This document shows positions 53,902-61,929 of a stretch of 64,000 nucleotides of DNA, in pieces. Position numbers and translations under genes: made by a program. The notes under the pieces were generated by a model, which made no database searches, was not told the origin of the DNA, and was given only the letters and a program-made list of their open reading frames with translations. How positions within the stretch are numbered: position 1 is the stretch's first letter; each line of letters begins with the position of its first letter. This DNA comes from Bradyrhizobium sp. AZCC 1719 (GTDB taxonomy: Bacteria; Pseudomonadota; Alphaproteobacteria; Rhizobiales; Xanthobacteraceae): assembly GCF_036924525.1 (NCBI RefSeq), contig NZ_JAZHRU010000001.1, positions 1,083,001 through 1,147,000 on the forward strand, written 5' to 3'.

Positions 53902-54309
53902 TGCTAATCGACTTCCAAAAGAAAATTGCAGCGGCACCTTAATGTTCTTGGTTTGATCTTTATTCAGCAGAGATCTGCGCGCCAGTCGCAGTTCCCGATG
54001 AGATCGTAAAATTACCCTTAAGCCGCGGCCAGCGATTTTTCACATCCTTTTGACGCCCGCCTGCTCGAGTCGCCCCGACGGCGCGCCGCCGGTGCCAGTC
54101 CCGAAATTTGATCACCGAATAATTTCATAACCGAACAATCGGAGCAGCAGATGAACAGGAAACCGGCAATCGCCCGCGTGGTCGGATTTGCCGCCAGCTT
54201 GAGGCACACGCAGCGACCTTCTTCGACCGCCTCACCGGCGGCACCCTCAATCCGAACCTCTCGATCAGCACCGCGCCACACGTTTTTCTTTGAAGGTAGG
54301 ACGATCTCC
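53902..54309 (+). other. Intergenic region with a probable frameshifted remnant (54151-54294)
   Basis: Between the divergent SARP gene and the PEP-CTERM gene. An ATG at 54151 with GGAG 6 nt upstream starts MNRKPAIARVVGFAAS. Shifting frame near 54196 continues as LEAHAATFFDRLTGGTLNPNLSISTAPHVFL to TGA at 54292-54294. This reads like the start of an exported PEP-CTERM-type protein broken by an indel and truncated. The rest (53938-54120) is AT-rich promoter sequence. Confidence 0.4.
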
Positions 54310-54948
54310 ATGAACCGATTCAAAAACCATCTCTTTGCTCTGTCGATGCTTACACTCGCTGGCACCCAGGCGGCCCCGGCCGAGGTTTTGGTGAACGGCG
54401 GCTTTGACACGACGCTTTCGCCATGGGTCGCAAGCGGGGACATCACCGTCGGATTGACTTCCGCGGCCATCATCGGATTCGACACCATATTTGGCAGCGC
54501 CAGCGGCAGGCTTTCGCAGTCGTTCACGCTCGCCAGCGGCGGACTGTTCGACTATTCGTTCAGGGCTGGACGTTCCGAGTCCTTTTGCTCGTGCGACGAC
54601 GTCGAGCTGAGATTTTCAGTCGCGATCGACCGCATCGAGCTGTCGCCCACGCTCCCGGCCTATGACGCGGAGGGCTCCCACTCCATCTTAGCGTTGAACC
54701 TGAACAGCAATTACTCAGGCAATATCACGTTGGGCGCGGGTACGCACGAATTCACCTTCTTCTTCGCGCGCGGTGGACACGGGTTTGGGCGTTCCCCCTA
54801 TTTTGGCATTGATGGCGTGAGCCTGGTCCAGCAGCAGGTCGGCGCCGTGCCCGAACCTTCGACCTGGGCGATGATGCTGCTCGGATTTGCCGGAGTGGGC
54901 TTCATCACCTATCGCCGGAAAGCAAAGGCGGCGACGGCCGCGGCGTGA
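54310..54948 (+). CDS. PEPxxWA-CTERM sorting domain-containing protein
   Basis: A protein of 212 residues. A signal peptide (about 1-24, ending APAE) precedes a beta-rich domain (VLVNGGFDTTLSPWVASGDITVG...) of the 'choice-of-anchor' kind. The tail VPEPSTWAMMLLGFAGVGFITYRRKAKA is a PEP-CTERM signal of the PEPxxWA type: motif, hydrophobic helix, basic end. Exosortase is expected to cut and process it for the cell surface or exopolysaccharide. No exosortase is in this window. Two Cys in SFCSCDD may bind metal or form a disulfide. Confidence 0.9.
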   Translation: MNRFKNHLFALSMLTLAGTQAAPAEVLVNGGFDTTLSPWVASGDITVGLTSAAIIGFDTIFGSASGRLSQSFTLASGGLFDYSFRAGRSESFCSCDDVELRFSVAIDRIELSPTLPAYDAEGSHSILALNLNSNYSGNITLGAGTHEFTFFFARGGHGFGRSPYFGIDGVSLVQQQVGAVPEPSTWAMMLLGFAGVGFITYRRKAKAATAAA

Positions 54949-54964
54949 TCAGTCTTCGATCACG

Positions 54965-56209
54965 TCAAATGTAGCGGTTCGGAGCGAACTGCTTAACGTC
55001 ATACGGCGGCGGCGCGCTGTCGATCATGGCGGCGATGGCGGCGCCGGTCGCCGGCCCGGTCGTGAAGCCGATGTGCTGATTGCCGAAGGCCAGCCACAGC
55101 CCAGCATGCCGCGGCGCCGGTCCGATCATCGGCAGGCTATCGGGCAGCGTCGGCCGCGAACCCCGCCAGGGTTCGCCGACGGCATCGCCGAACTCCACCA
55201 CTTCGCGCGCGAGCGGGACCACCTGATCGAGTTGGTCGAACGAGGACGGCGCATCGCGATCGGTCAGTTCGACGCCCGAGGTGACGCGGATGCCCCGCTC
55301 CATCGGCGTCATGATGAAGCCGCCGTCGATGTCGTAGATCGGACGCCGCAACGAACGCGCCGGGTTCGGTTTGAATTCGCGATGATAGCCGCGTTCATAG
55401 GCCAGCGGCACGCGATAGCCGAGCGGCTGCAACATATCCGCAGACCAGGGTCCCAGCGCGGCCACCACATGCCGCGCCGAAATCTCGCCATCGGCCAGCA
55501 CCACGCGCCAGCCATTGCCGTCGGGTATGATCGCCTTGATCTCCGCCTGCCTCACCCGGCCGCCGGCGTTCGCGAACATCCGCGCATAGGCCTTGACCAC
55601 CTCGCCTGGCGAGTCGACCGAGGCGGTCTGGGTGTGCAGCAGGCCCACTTGATAAACGGGCACAATATCCGGCTCGAGCGCGGAGATGGCCTGGCGGTCG
55701 AGCCATTCGCTGGCGATGCCGTATTCGGCCAGCATGGCCTGCTCCCGCTTCGCCGCGAGAACCGCATCGCTGCGCCACGCCCTGAGCCAGCCGGTCTCGC
55801 GAATGCGATGTGCCGCGCCCGCTTGCACGATCCATTGTCGATGCAATTTCACCGATGCATCGATCAACCCGTGCAACGCGGCCGCGCGCGGCTCAAGTCG
55901 CGACGCGGCCGAACCGGCCAGAAAGCGCGCGACCCAGCCCGCGTTCTTCACCGCCCAAAGCGGATTCCAACGCAATGCCGCGTGGCGGTTGGTCAGGTAT
56001 TTCGGCAGCGACGTCCACAGCGATGGATTGTTGAGCGGCGTGATCGAGCCGCTGCTGATGATGCCGGCATTGCCGTATGAGGTCTCGCTGCCCGGCTCGA
56101 GCCGATCGACGAGTACGACCGACATCCCGCGCTGCTGCGCGGCAAACGCCGTCGATACCCCGACGATGCCCGCGCCGAGCACCACGACATCCGCTTTATC
56201 TTCCGTCAT
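54965..56209 (-). CDS. D-amino acid dehydrogenase (DadA-like FAD oxidoreductase)
   Basis: A protein of 414 residues in the DAO family. It starts DVVVLGAGIVGVSTAFAAQQRGMSVVLVDRLEPGSETSYGNAGIISSGS, which is characteristic of DadA. AYERGYHREF and the C-terminal LWLAFGNQHIGFTTGPATGAAIAAMI follow. It oxidatively deaminates D-amino acids and feeds electrons to the respiratory chain. GGAAAG lies upstream of the ATG at 56209. It is divergent from the secretion cassette. Confidence 0.9.
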   Translation of the reverse strand: MTEDKADVVVLGAGIVGVSTAFAAQQRGMSVVLVDRLEPGSETSYGNAGIISSGSITPLNNPSLWTSLPKYLTNRHAALRWNPLWAVKNAGWVARFLAGSAASRLEPRAAALHGLIDASVKLHRQWIVQAGAAHRIRETGWLRAWRSDAVLAAKREQAMLAEYGIASEWLDRQAISALEPDIVPVYQVGLLHTQTASVDSPGEVVKAYARMFANAGGRVRQAEIKAIIPDGNGWRVVLADGEISARHVVAALGPWSADMLQPLGYRVPLAYERGYHREFKPNPARSLRRPIYDIDGGFIMTPMERGIRVTSGVELTDRDAPSSFDQLDQVVPLAREVVEFGDAVGEPWRGSRPTLPDSLPMIGPAPRHAGLWLAFGNQHIGFTTGPATGAAIAAMIDSAPPPYDVKQFAPNRYI

Positions 56210-56259
56210 CGGCTTTCCAAGCACTTTCCCAAGGAGATCTTACAAGGAGACCTCGCATC

Positions 56260-56406
56260 ATGGTCGGACCACCGCCGACCGGCAACAGCGCAAAGTTCCC
56301 TTCCCAACAAATCATCACCAAAACGCCGCATGTGAGTCTGCAACCTTTCCGACGCCCATGGTTTCTTGCCCCGCGACGTTCGTCGCATTCCAGCCAACCT
56401 TCATAG
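56260..56406 (+). CDS. Possible 48-residue leader peptide
   Basis: ATG at 56260 has AAGGAG 10 nt upstream (a second AAGGAGA lies at 56230). The frame runs 48 codons (MVGPPPTGNSAKFPSQQIITK...) to a TAG whose last base begins the GGAG that serves the next gene (ATG 56418). The composition is basic and Pro/Ser-rich; I recognise no family. It may be only an untranslated leader. Confidence 0.3.
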   Translation: MVGPPPTGNSAKFPSQQIITKTPHVSLQPFRRPWFLAPRRSSHSSQPS

Positions 56407-56417
56407 GAGTTGACTAT

Positions 56418-56708
56418 ATGGCTGCACTACTCGGAAACCTGCTTGGTACCGTCGATGGCCTGCTTGGAACCGCCACCGGTGTACTTGGCGGCGCAAGCGC
56501 CAGCGGCAGCGCTTCTGCCAGCGCCAGCGGAACGGCGGACCTGTCGAATGTGCTCGATCTCGGCGCAGTCGTTGAGACCAACCCGAGCATCGACCTCTCG
56601 GCAGGGCTCAACGGTGTCGACGCCTCGGTTTCCGCACCGACTTTGATCGGCGCCAGCGCCGATGTCGGCCATCTCGATGTCGGTGGCCTTCTCCACGGCC
56701 TCGCCTAA
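56418..56708 (+). CDS. Small Gly/Ala/Ser/Leu-rich protein, candidate type I secretion substrate
   Basis: A protein of 96 residues with a low-complexity sequence: LLGNLLGTVDGLLGTATGVLGG repeats, then ASASGSASASASG, then NVLDLGAVVETNPSIDLSAGLNGVDASVSAPTLIG, ending VGGLLHGLA. It has no N-terminal signal peptide with a cleavage site and no RTX nonapeptides. GGAG lies 8 nt before the ATG. It is directly upstream of an ABC exporter and HlyD adaptor. The C-terminal hydrophobic tail could be the secretion signal. The later protein at 59914-60837 shares the Leu/Gly/Thr repeat style. Confidence 0.72.
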   Translation: MAALLGNLLGTVDGLLGTATGVLGGASASGSASASASGTADLSNVLDLGAVVETNPSIDLSAGLNGVDASVSAPTLIGASADVGHLDVGGLLHGLA

Positions 56709-56741
56709 CTCCAGTTGAGTTCGGACATTTCAAAACTGCGC

Positions 56742-56766
56742 GGCGTGGGGAGCGCATCCCCACGCC
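56742..56766 (+). terminator. Hairpin between the small secreted-protein gene and the exporter
   Basis: A perfect 9-bp stem GGCGTGGGG / CCCCACGCC with loop AGCGCAT, starting 33 nt after the stop codon. There is no long T run. It may partly terminate or stabilise the upstream transcript so that substrate exceeds exporter. Confidence 0.5.
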
Positions 56767-56841
56767 ACGTCTCCAATAATCATATGCGCTGCACGAATAG
56801 ATCGTACAGCGCCACATCAACTCGCTTAAGGTGATTGCCGA

Positions 56842-58575
56842 ATGCCGGCAGGCACGCTGACCACCCTTGACGACTCCGTCGCGCCGGCGCGACGGATCGA
56901 TGACGTTCGCCAGGCGCTGGTCGCGTTATGGCCGCAATTCCTCTGGGCCGGGCTGTTCTCCAGCGCCATCAACCTGCTCTATCTGAGTTCGCCGCTCTAT
57001 TTGATGCAGGTCTATAACCGGGTGCTGCTCAACGAGAACGTCTCCACGCTCGTCCTCCTCACCCTGATCCTGGCGATCGCGCTGCTCACCATGGCGGCGC
57101 TGGACGCGGTACGCTCGTACATCCTGATCCGCTGCGGAATCCGCCTCGACATGGAATTGTCCGCGCGCGTGTTCGAGGCGCTGGTGGTGCGCTCGGCGCA
57201 ACGCGGCGCCTCGCGCGGCGCGCAGCAATTGCGCAATCTCGACCAGTTCCGCACCTTCGTGACCGGCCCGGGCATCTACTTCGCGTTCGACCTGCCGTGG
57301 ATCCCGATCTATCTGATGCTGCTGTTCTTCATCCATCCGCTGCTTGGCATCGTCGCGACCATCGGCGCGGTTCTCCTGCTTGGCCTCGCCGGTCTCAACG
57401 AGGTGATGACCCGCGAGCCGATGAAGGAAGCGGAGGCCGCCGGCAACCAGTCCTATGTGTTCACCGAAAACATCCTGCGCCACGCCGACGTGATCCGCGC
57501 GATGGGCATGCAGCCGGCGGTGGAGCGCAACTGGCAGAGCCAGCGCTCGTCGATGCTGGTGCAGCAGGCGCTTGCCAGCGACAAGAACGCGGTGATGACC
57601 TCTTCCATCCGCTTCTTCCGCTTGCTCTTGCAATCGCTGATGCTCGGCACCGGTGCCTGGCTTGCCATCGACCACGCCATCACGCCGGCAACCATCTTCG
57701 CCGCCAGCATCGTGATGGGCCGGGCGCTGGTCCCGGTGGAACAGGCGGTCGGCACCTGGAAGCAGTTCATCGGCGCGCGCGAGGCCTATGCGGAAGTGCG
57801 CGAGCTGCTCGGCGAGATCGACCTGACGCCGCCGCACACCATCGTGCCACGGGCGCGCAACACTATCGAGGTGCGCGAACTGCGCTGCCTGCTGCCGGCG
57901 CGCAAGGAGCCTGTCATCAGGGACCTGACCTTCGAGCTTGGCGGCGGCCAGGCGCTCGGCATCGTCGGCCCGAGCGGCTCCGGCAAGAGCACGCTGGCTC
58001 GCCTTCTCGTCGGCGCCATCCTACCTGCCGATGGACGGCTGCGCTTCGGCGGGCTCGACTACAGCCACTGGGACCCGCTCGAATTCGGCCGCCATGTCGG
58101 CTATTTGCCGCAGGACGTCGGCCTGTTCGCCGGCACCGTGCGCGAGAACATTGCCCGCTTCGGCGATGCTTCGACGGACGAGATCATCGACGCCGCCAAG
58201 CGCGCCGGCATTCATGAGATGGTGCTCGACCTGCCGAAGCAATACGACACCCGACTGGGTCCCGGCGGCGTCGGCCTGTCCGGCGGACAGCGCCAGCGGC
58301 TGGCGCTGGCGCGGGCGCTGCTCGGCCGCCCGCCGCTGCTCGTGCTCGACGAGCCCAATGCCAATCTCGACGCTCCCGGCGAAGAGGCGCTGAAGGTGGC
58401 GCTGCTGCAGGCCAAGAGCGAAGGCGCCACCATCATCGTGATCACCCACCGCACCACCATTCTCGACATCGTCGACGTCATGATGGTGCTGCGGGGCGGC
58501 ATGCTCGATATGCTGGGTCCCCCGGGCGAGGTCTACCACGCGCTCCAGCAGGCCGCCGCGGGGCGCGCGTCATGA
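56842..58575 (+). CDS. Type I secretion ABC transporter (PrtD/LipB-like)
   Basis: A protein of 577 residues. An N-terminal membrane domain with about six helices (first: FSSAINLLYLSSPLYLMQVYNRVLLNENVSTLVLLTLI) is followed by an ATPase with Walker A GIVGPSGSGKSTLA (373-386), signature [15 protein letters not shown] (near 478) and Walker B LLVLDEPNANLD (near 498). It has no N-terminal peptidase (C39) domain, so the substrate is not processed by it. Members export RTX proteases, lipases or small proteins through an HlyD adaptor and TolC. The outer-membrane component is not in the window. The HlyD gene overlaps by 4 nt. Confidence 0.93.
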   Translation: MPAGTLTTLDDSVAPARRIDDVRQALVALWPQFLWAGLFSSAINLLYLSSPLYLMQVYNRVLLNENVSTLVLLTLILAIALLTMAALDAVRSYILIRCGIRLDMELSARVFEALVVRSAQRGASRGAQQLRNLDQFRTFVTGPGIYFAFDLPWIPIYLMLLFFIHPLLGIVATIGAVLLLGLAGLNEVMTREPMKEAEAAGNQSYVFTENILRHADVIRAMGMQPAVERNWQSQRSSMLVQQALASDKNAVMTSSIRFFRLLLQSLMLGTGAWLAIDHAITPATIFAASIVMGRALVPVEQAVGTWKQFIGAREAYAEVRELLGEIDLTPPHTIVPRARNTIEVRELRCLLPARKEPVIRDLTFELGGGQALGIVGPSGSGKSTLARLLVGAILPADGRLRFGGLDYSHWDPLEFGRHVGYLPQDVGLFAGTVRENIARFGDASTDEIIDAAKRAGIHEMVLDLPKQYDTRLGPGGVGLSGGQRQRLALARALLGRPPLLVLDEPNANLDAPGEEALKVALLQAKSEGATIIVITHRTTILDIVDVMMVLRGGMLDMLGPPGEVYHALQQAAAGRAS

Positions 58576-59900
58576 CGGCGATCAACGACGGCTTCGCCCC
58601 GATGCGCGACCGTGCGCGCTACGCACGCCCCTCGCGGCCGGCGCTGCTAGGTGCCGGCGTGGTGGCGGCGTTCCTTGCCGCGATGACGATGTGGGGAACG
58701 CTCGCGCCGATCTCCGGCGCAGCCATCGCCAACGGCAACCTCCAGGTCGAGGGGCGGCGGCAGAGCGTGCAGCACCCCTATGGCGGCGTCGTGCGCCAAC
58801 TCACCGTGCGCGACGGCGCGCGCGTCGAAAAAGGTCAGCTCCTGATCCGGCTCGACGACAGCGACCCGCGCGCCAAGCTCGATGTGCTCACGGCCGATCG
58901 CGACGCTGCGCTCGCCGCGCGCGCACGGCTGGTCGCCGAACGCGACCGAAAAGATGCGCCGGAATTCGACGAACATCTCCGCGCGCGCAGCGAACTATCC
59001 GCGGCCCGCCAGGCCATGGCCAACGAGACCGCGATGATGGCGGCGCGAAAACACCAGTTCGCCGCCGAGACGGCTGTGCTGCGCGGCAAGATCAAGGAGC
59101 TCGAAGCGCAGATCGCGGGCACGCAGGCGCAGCTTGCCGGCACCGAGAAACAGCGGGAACTGCTGACCGACGAGATGAACGGCGCGCAGCATCTGTTCGC
59201 GCAGGGTTATACGCCAAAGACCCGCATCCTTGCTTTGCAGCGCGAGGACGCCCGGCTGAAGGCCGATATCGGCGCGCAGCAGGCCAGCATCGCCGGCATG
59301 CAGCAGCAGATCGCGCAGAACGACCTCGAGATCGCCAGAGTGGAACGCGCGCGGATGAGCGAGATCACCGACCAGTTGCGCGGGACCGAAAACAAGCTCG
59401 CGGAACTGACGCCCAAGATCGACGCCGCCACGGACGTGATGGTCCGCACGCGGATTACGGCGCCGGCGACCGGCTCGGTGGTCGGCCTCGACGTCTTTAC
59501 CGAGGGCGGCGTGATCCAGCCCGGCGCGCGGCTGATGGACATCGTGCCCACCGACAATCCGCTGATCGCCGCCGCAAAACTGAAGCTCTCCGATATCAAC
59601 GACGTCGCCGTCGGCCACCGCGCCGAGGTGCAACTCACCGGCATCAACTATATCGAGCGCCCCCGGCTCTACGGCACCGTGCACACGGTTTCCGCCGACC
59701 GCCTGACCGATGACAAATCCGGGCAAGGCTATTACGCCGTCGAGGTTGCGCTCGATCCCGACGACGTCAAGAAGTCGCGCATCGACCTGCAGGCCGGCAT
59801 GCCGGCCGAGGTGATCGTGCCGACGCGTCCGCGCACCCTGTTCGAATATCTGCTCGGACCGCTGCGCGACGAGATCACCCGCGCGTTTCGCGAGCGCTGA
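58572..59900 (+). CDS. HlyD family type I secretion periplasmic adaptor (PrtE-like)
   Basis: A protein of 442 residues. One membrane helix (about 22-43; PALLGAGVVAAFLAAMTMWGTLAP) is followed by the lipoyl half-motif VQHPYGGVVRQLTVRDGARVEKGQLLIRLDD. A long coiled coil spans about 95-285 (with QKEALDAQ-like heptads such as IKELEAQIAGTQAQLAGTEKQRELL), then ITAPATGSVVGLDVFTEGGVIQPGARLMDIVP and the beta-barrel end. It bridges the ABC exporter to TolC. The ATG overlaps the exporter stop. Confidence 0.93.
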   Translation: MTAINDGFAPMRDRARYARPSRPALLGAGVVAAFLAAMTMWGTLAPISGAAIANGNLQVEGRRQSVQHPYGGVVRQLTVRDGARVEKGQLLIRLDDSDPRAKLDVLTADRDAALAARARLVAERDRKDAPEFDEHLRARSELSAARQAMANETAMMAARKHQFAAETAVLRGKIKELEAQIAGTQAQLAGTEKQRELLTDEMNGAQHLFAQGYTPKTRILALQREDARLKADIGAQQASIAGMQQQIAQNDLEIARVERARMSEITDQLRGTENKLAELTPKIDAATDVMVRTRITAPATGSVVGLDVFTEGGVIQPGARLMDIVPTDNPLIAAAKLKLSDINDVAVGHRAEVQLTGINYIERPRLYGTVHTVSADRLTDDKSGQGYYAVEVALDPDDVKKSRIDLQAGMPAEVIVPTRPRTLFEYLLGPLRDEITRAFRER

Positions 59901-59913
59901 AGAGGAGATGGCC

Positions 59914-60837
59914 ATGGCCGAAGCCGTCAAGAACGCCCGCCGCTCCGATGAAGCCGAGCGCAGCCGTCATCTCGCGGCAACCGAATCGGTTGCTTTCGCC
60001 ACCATGCTGCTCGGCCTGCTCAACGACGCCGACACCGCGCTGCACCGCTTGGACCACGAGGGGGAAGTCCGCGCGGCGCAGCCGGCTGCCCTGCACCCGC
60101 CTCCGGCAGCGATTGTCCCGGCCGCGCTGCAGCCGGCCGATCCCGCACCCGGCCATGACGACCAGCATGCCGGCACGATCGAACCTCCCGCAGCCGACCT
60201 TTCGCCTGCGGTCCATGCCGACGCCACGACAACGAACACGCCGCAGGATGCGGCCGCAACTGTCGCCGAAGCTCCATCAGGCGACGTGCTCGCCACGCAG
60301 GCTTTTACCTCGACGCCCGTGCTATCGAGCTTCAGCGCAGCTCTCGATCACGCGCCATCGGCGGGCGCGGGTAGCTCGCCCGGCAGCAGCGTCGCATCAC
60401 CGTCATTCGATCCTGGTGCGTCCGTTCACAACCTTGCAGACAGCCTCACCGGCGTCGTCGACACCGCGCTTGCAACGGTATCGAGCACGATCGCAAGCGT
60501 GAGTGCCACCGTCGGGCAACTGACGACGACCGTGACCGGCACCGCGAGCCATCTCCTCGACGGCTTGACCGGCACGCTGACCGGCCTGCTCCAGGACGCG
60601 CCGGCCCCCGGCCTGATCGAGCCGCTGACGACGAACCTTTCCGGCCCGACATCCAGCGCAACGGATTTCTCCGGCGCCGCGCAACCCGACATGCCGCTGC
60701 TCGACACCGCGGGCGCGATACCGACGTCGCTGCTACATCCGATGCCGCTGCAGCTCGGCTTTCTCGGCCAGCCGACGATGGACGGCCATGAGCCGCACGA
60801 CGGCGCATTCTCGGCGCTGGGGATCCATCATTTCTGA
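59914..60837 (+). CDS. Low-complexity protein of the type I secretion cassette
   Basis: A protein of 307 residues. The N-terminal 60 residues are helical (ATESVAFATMLLGLLNDADTALHRLDHE). A Pro/Ala/Thr-rich stretch follows, then a hydrophobic Leu/Thr/Val/Ser region (TGVVDTALATVSSTIASVSATVGQLTTTVTGTASHLLDGLTGTLTGLL), ending SALGIHHF. This repeat style matches the small protein at 56418-56708. No known domain is seen. AGAGGAG is 6 nt before the second of two ATGs (59914), which is preferred. It begins 13 nt after the HlyD stop and is probably a second substrate or a surface component. Confidence 0.75.
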   Translation: MAEAVKNARRSDEAERSRHLAATESVAFATMLLGLLNDADTALHRLDHEGEVRAAQPAALHPPPAAIVPAALQPADPAPGHDDQHAGTIEPPAADLSPAVHADATTTNTPQDAAATVAEAPSGDVLATQAFTSTPVLSSFSAALDHAPSAGAGSSPGSSVASPSFDPGASVHNLADSLTGVVDTALATVSSTIASVSATVGQLTTTVTGTASHLLDGLTGTLTGLLQDAPAPGLIEPLTTNLSGPTSSATDFSGAAQPDMPLLDTAGAIPTSLLHPMPLQLGFLGQPTMDGHEPHDGAFSALGIHHF

Positions 60838-60876
60838 GAGCCAGGTGAACCGGAGGGCCTGCCCGCTTAGTCGCGC

Positions 60877-61815
60877 CTACCCAACCTTCATTTGCGTGGC
60901 TGGAGTCCGGTCAACCTCGGCAGCAACGTCGGTAATGATCTCGCGCAACCAGACAAGGGCGGGATCCAGGTGAAAGGACGCTGGCCACTGTAGAGCTTCC
61001 CGAAATGCGGGGATGCGGACCGGCGCACGCAGCAGCTTCAGCGGAAAGTTTCGCGCGAAAATTACAGCAAGGCGATGATGCATGGTCGCGATGCGGTCCG
61101 TTCCGATCACCATGGCAGCCATCGCGGTGAAGTTCGGGGCAATAACCTCGATGCGGCGTTTATAGCCTAACTGCACGAGGGCGCGTTCATCGAACGATAG
61201 CCCATGAATGGGCCCGAGCTGAGCAGTTATATGTCCAAGTTGAAGATAGCGGCCAAGCGAGATCGAGCGCCCGATCTGGCGGCTTCCGCGCCAGGCGACG
61301 CAACAGAATTCGTCCGCGAACAAATGCTGGCTCGGATGACCATCAATGAGATTTGTATCGGGGATCACGACGAAATCGACTTCCCCTCGCTGAAGCTGGT
61401 CATCGACACGATCACCGAACGGAAGAATTTCAAGGCAAACCCGCGGTGCGGCACGATAGACCCGCTTCATGACGGCGTGCATCAATACGATGCTCGCATA
61501 ATCGGAAACGACCAGCCGGAAACGCCGCTCAGAACTCGCCGGGTCGAATTTCGGCGGCGAGATCAGATTGGCCCGGATTCGCAGCAATATGTCCCGCGTG
61601 GGTCTTTCCAGCGATTGCGCCAGCGGCGTCGGCACCAGCTTTCGCTGTGAAATCGTGAAAATCTCGTCGTTGAAATACTGACGCAATCTGCCGACAGCGG
61701 CGCTCATCGCCGGCTGGCTGAGATGAAGACGTCGACTGGCTCCCATGACGCTGCGTTCTTCGAGGATCGCATCAAGCGCGATCAGGAGATTGAGATCCAG
61801 GCCTTCGAACCGCAT
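60877..61815 (-). CDS. NodD-like LysR family regulator
   Basis: A protein of 312 residues of the NodD branch of LysR regulators. MRFEGLDLNLLIALDAILEERSVMGASRRLHLSQPAMSAAVGRLRQYFNDEIFTI closely follows the NodD N-terminus, and the C-terminal AFREALQWPASFHLDPALVWLREII matches the NodD-type ending. The middle also follows NodD (ERRFRLVVSDY, LQRGEVDFVVIPD, GYKRRIEV, DRIATMHHRLA). The ATG at 61815 is preferred over the TTG seven codons upstream. It is divergent from the flavin-monooxygenase operon with a nod-box-like site between them. No nodulation genes are present here, so the inducer is probably a different aromatic. NahR/SyrM-type regulators are the alternative. Confidence 0.88.
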   Translation of the reverse strand: MRFEGLDLNLLIALDAILEERSVMGASRRLHLSQPAMSAAVGRLRQYFNDEIFTISQRKLVPTPLAQSLERPTRDILLRIRANLISPPKFDPASSERRFRLVVSDYASIVLMHAVMKRVYRAAPRVCLEILPFGDRVDDQLQRGEVDFVVIPDTNLIDGHPSQHLFADEFCCVAWRGSRQIGRSISLGRYLQLGHITAQLGPIHGLSFDERALVQLGYKRRIEVIAPNFTAMAAMVIGTDRIATMHHRLAVIFARNFPLKLLRAPVRIPAFREALQWPASFHLDPALVWLREIITDVAAEVDRTPATQMKVG

Positions 61816-61822
61816 CGTCTTA

Positions 61823-61871
61823 CATCCATTTTTCAAATATCACGGATCAATATAATCGATTTTTCAAATTT
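61823..61871 (+). promoter_or_regulatory. nod-box-like operator
   Basis: Aligned by hand to the rhizobial nod-box consensus as I recall it, this 49-bp stretch matches in register without gaps. CATCCAT is at the left end, ATC-N9-GAT (61846-61860) in the centre-right, and AATCGATTTT-x-C-x-AAT at the right. About 32 of 41 specified positions agree. The left half-site is ATC-N9-AAT. It also contains the direct repeat ATTTTTCAAAT at 61828 and 61859. It points toward the monooxygenase gene and overlaps the ribosome-site region of the regulator gene. Confidence 0.65.
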
Positions 61872-61929
61872 AAAACTCCCGTGTACTCAAGATGCAATCA
61901 AGAAATAAGTCGCGCATGGGAGAAACGCT

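Noticed and set aside
55686..56417. In-frame upstream extension of the small secreted-protein gene
   Set aside because: The extension is antisense to the DadA-like gene. The ATG at 56418 has its own GGAG and begins the characteristic low-complexity sequence.
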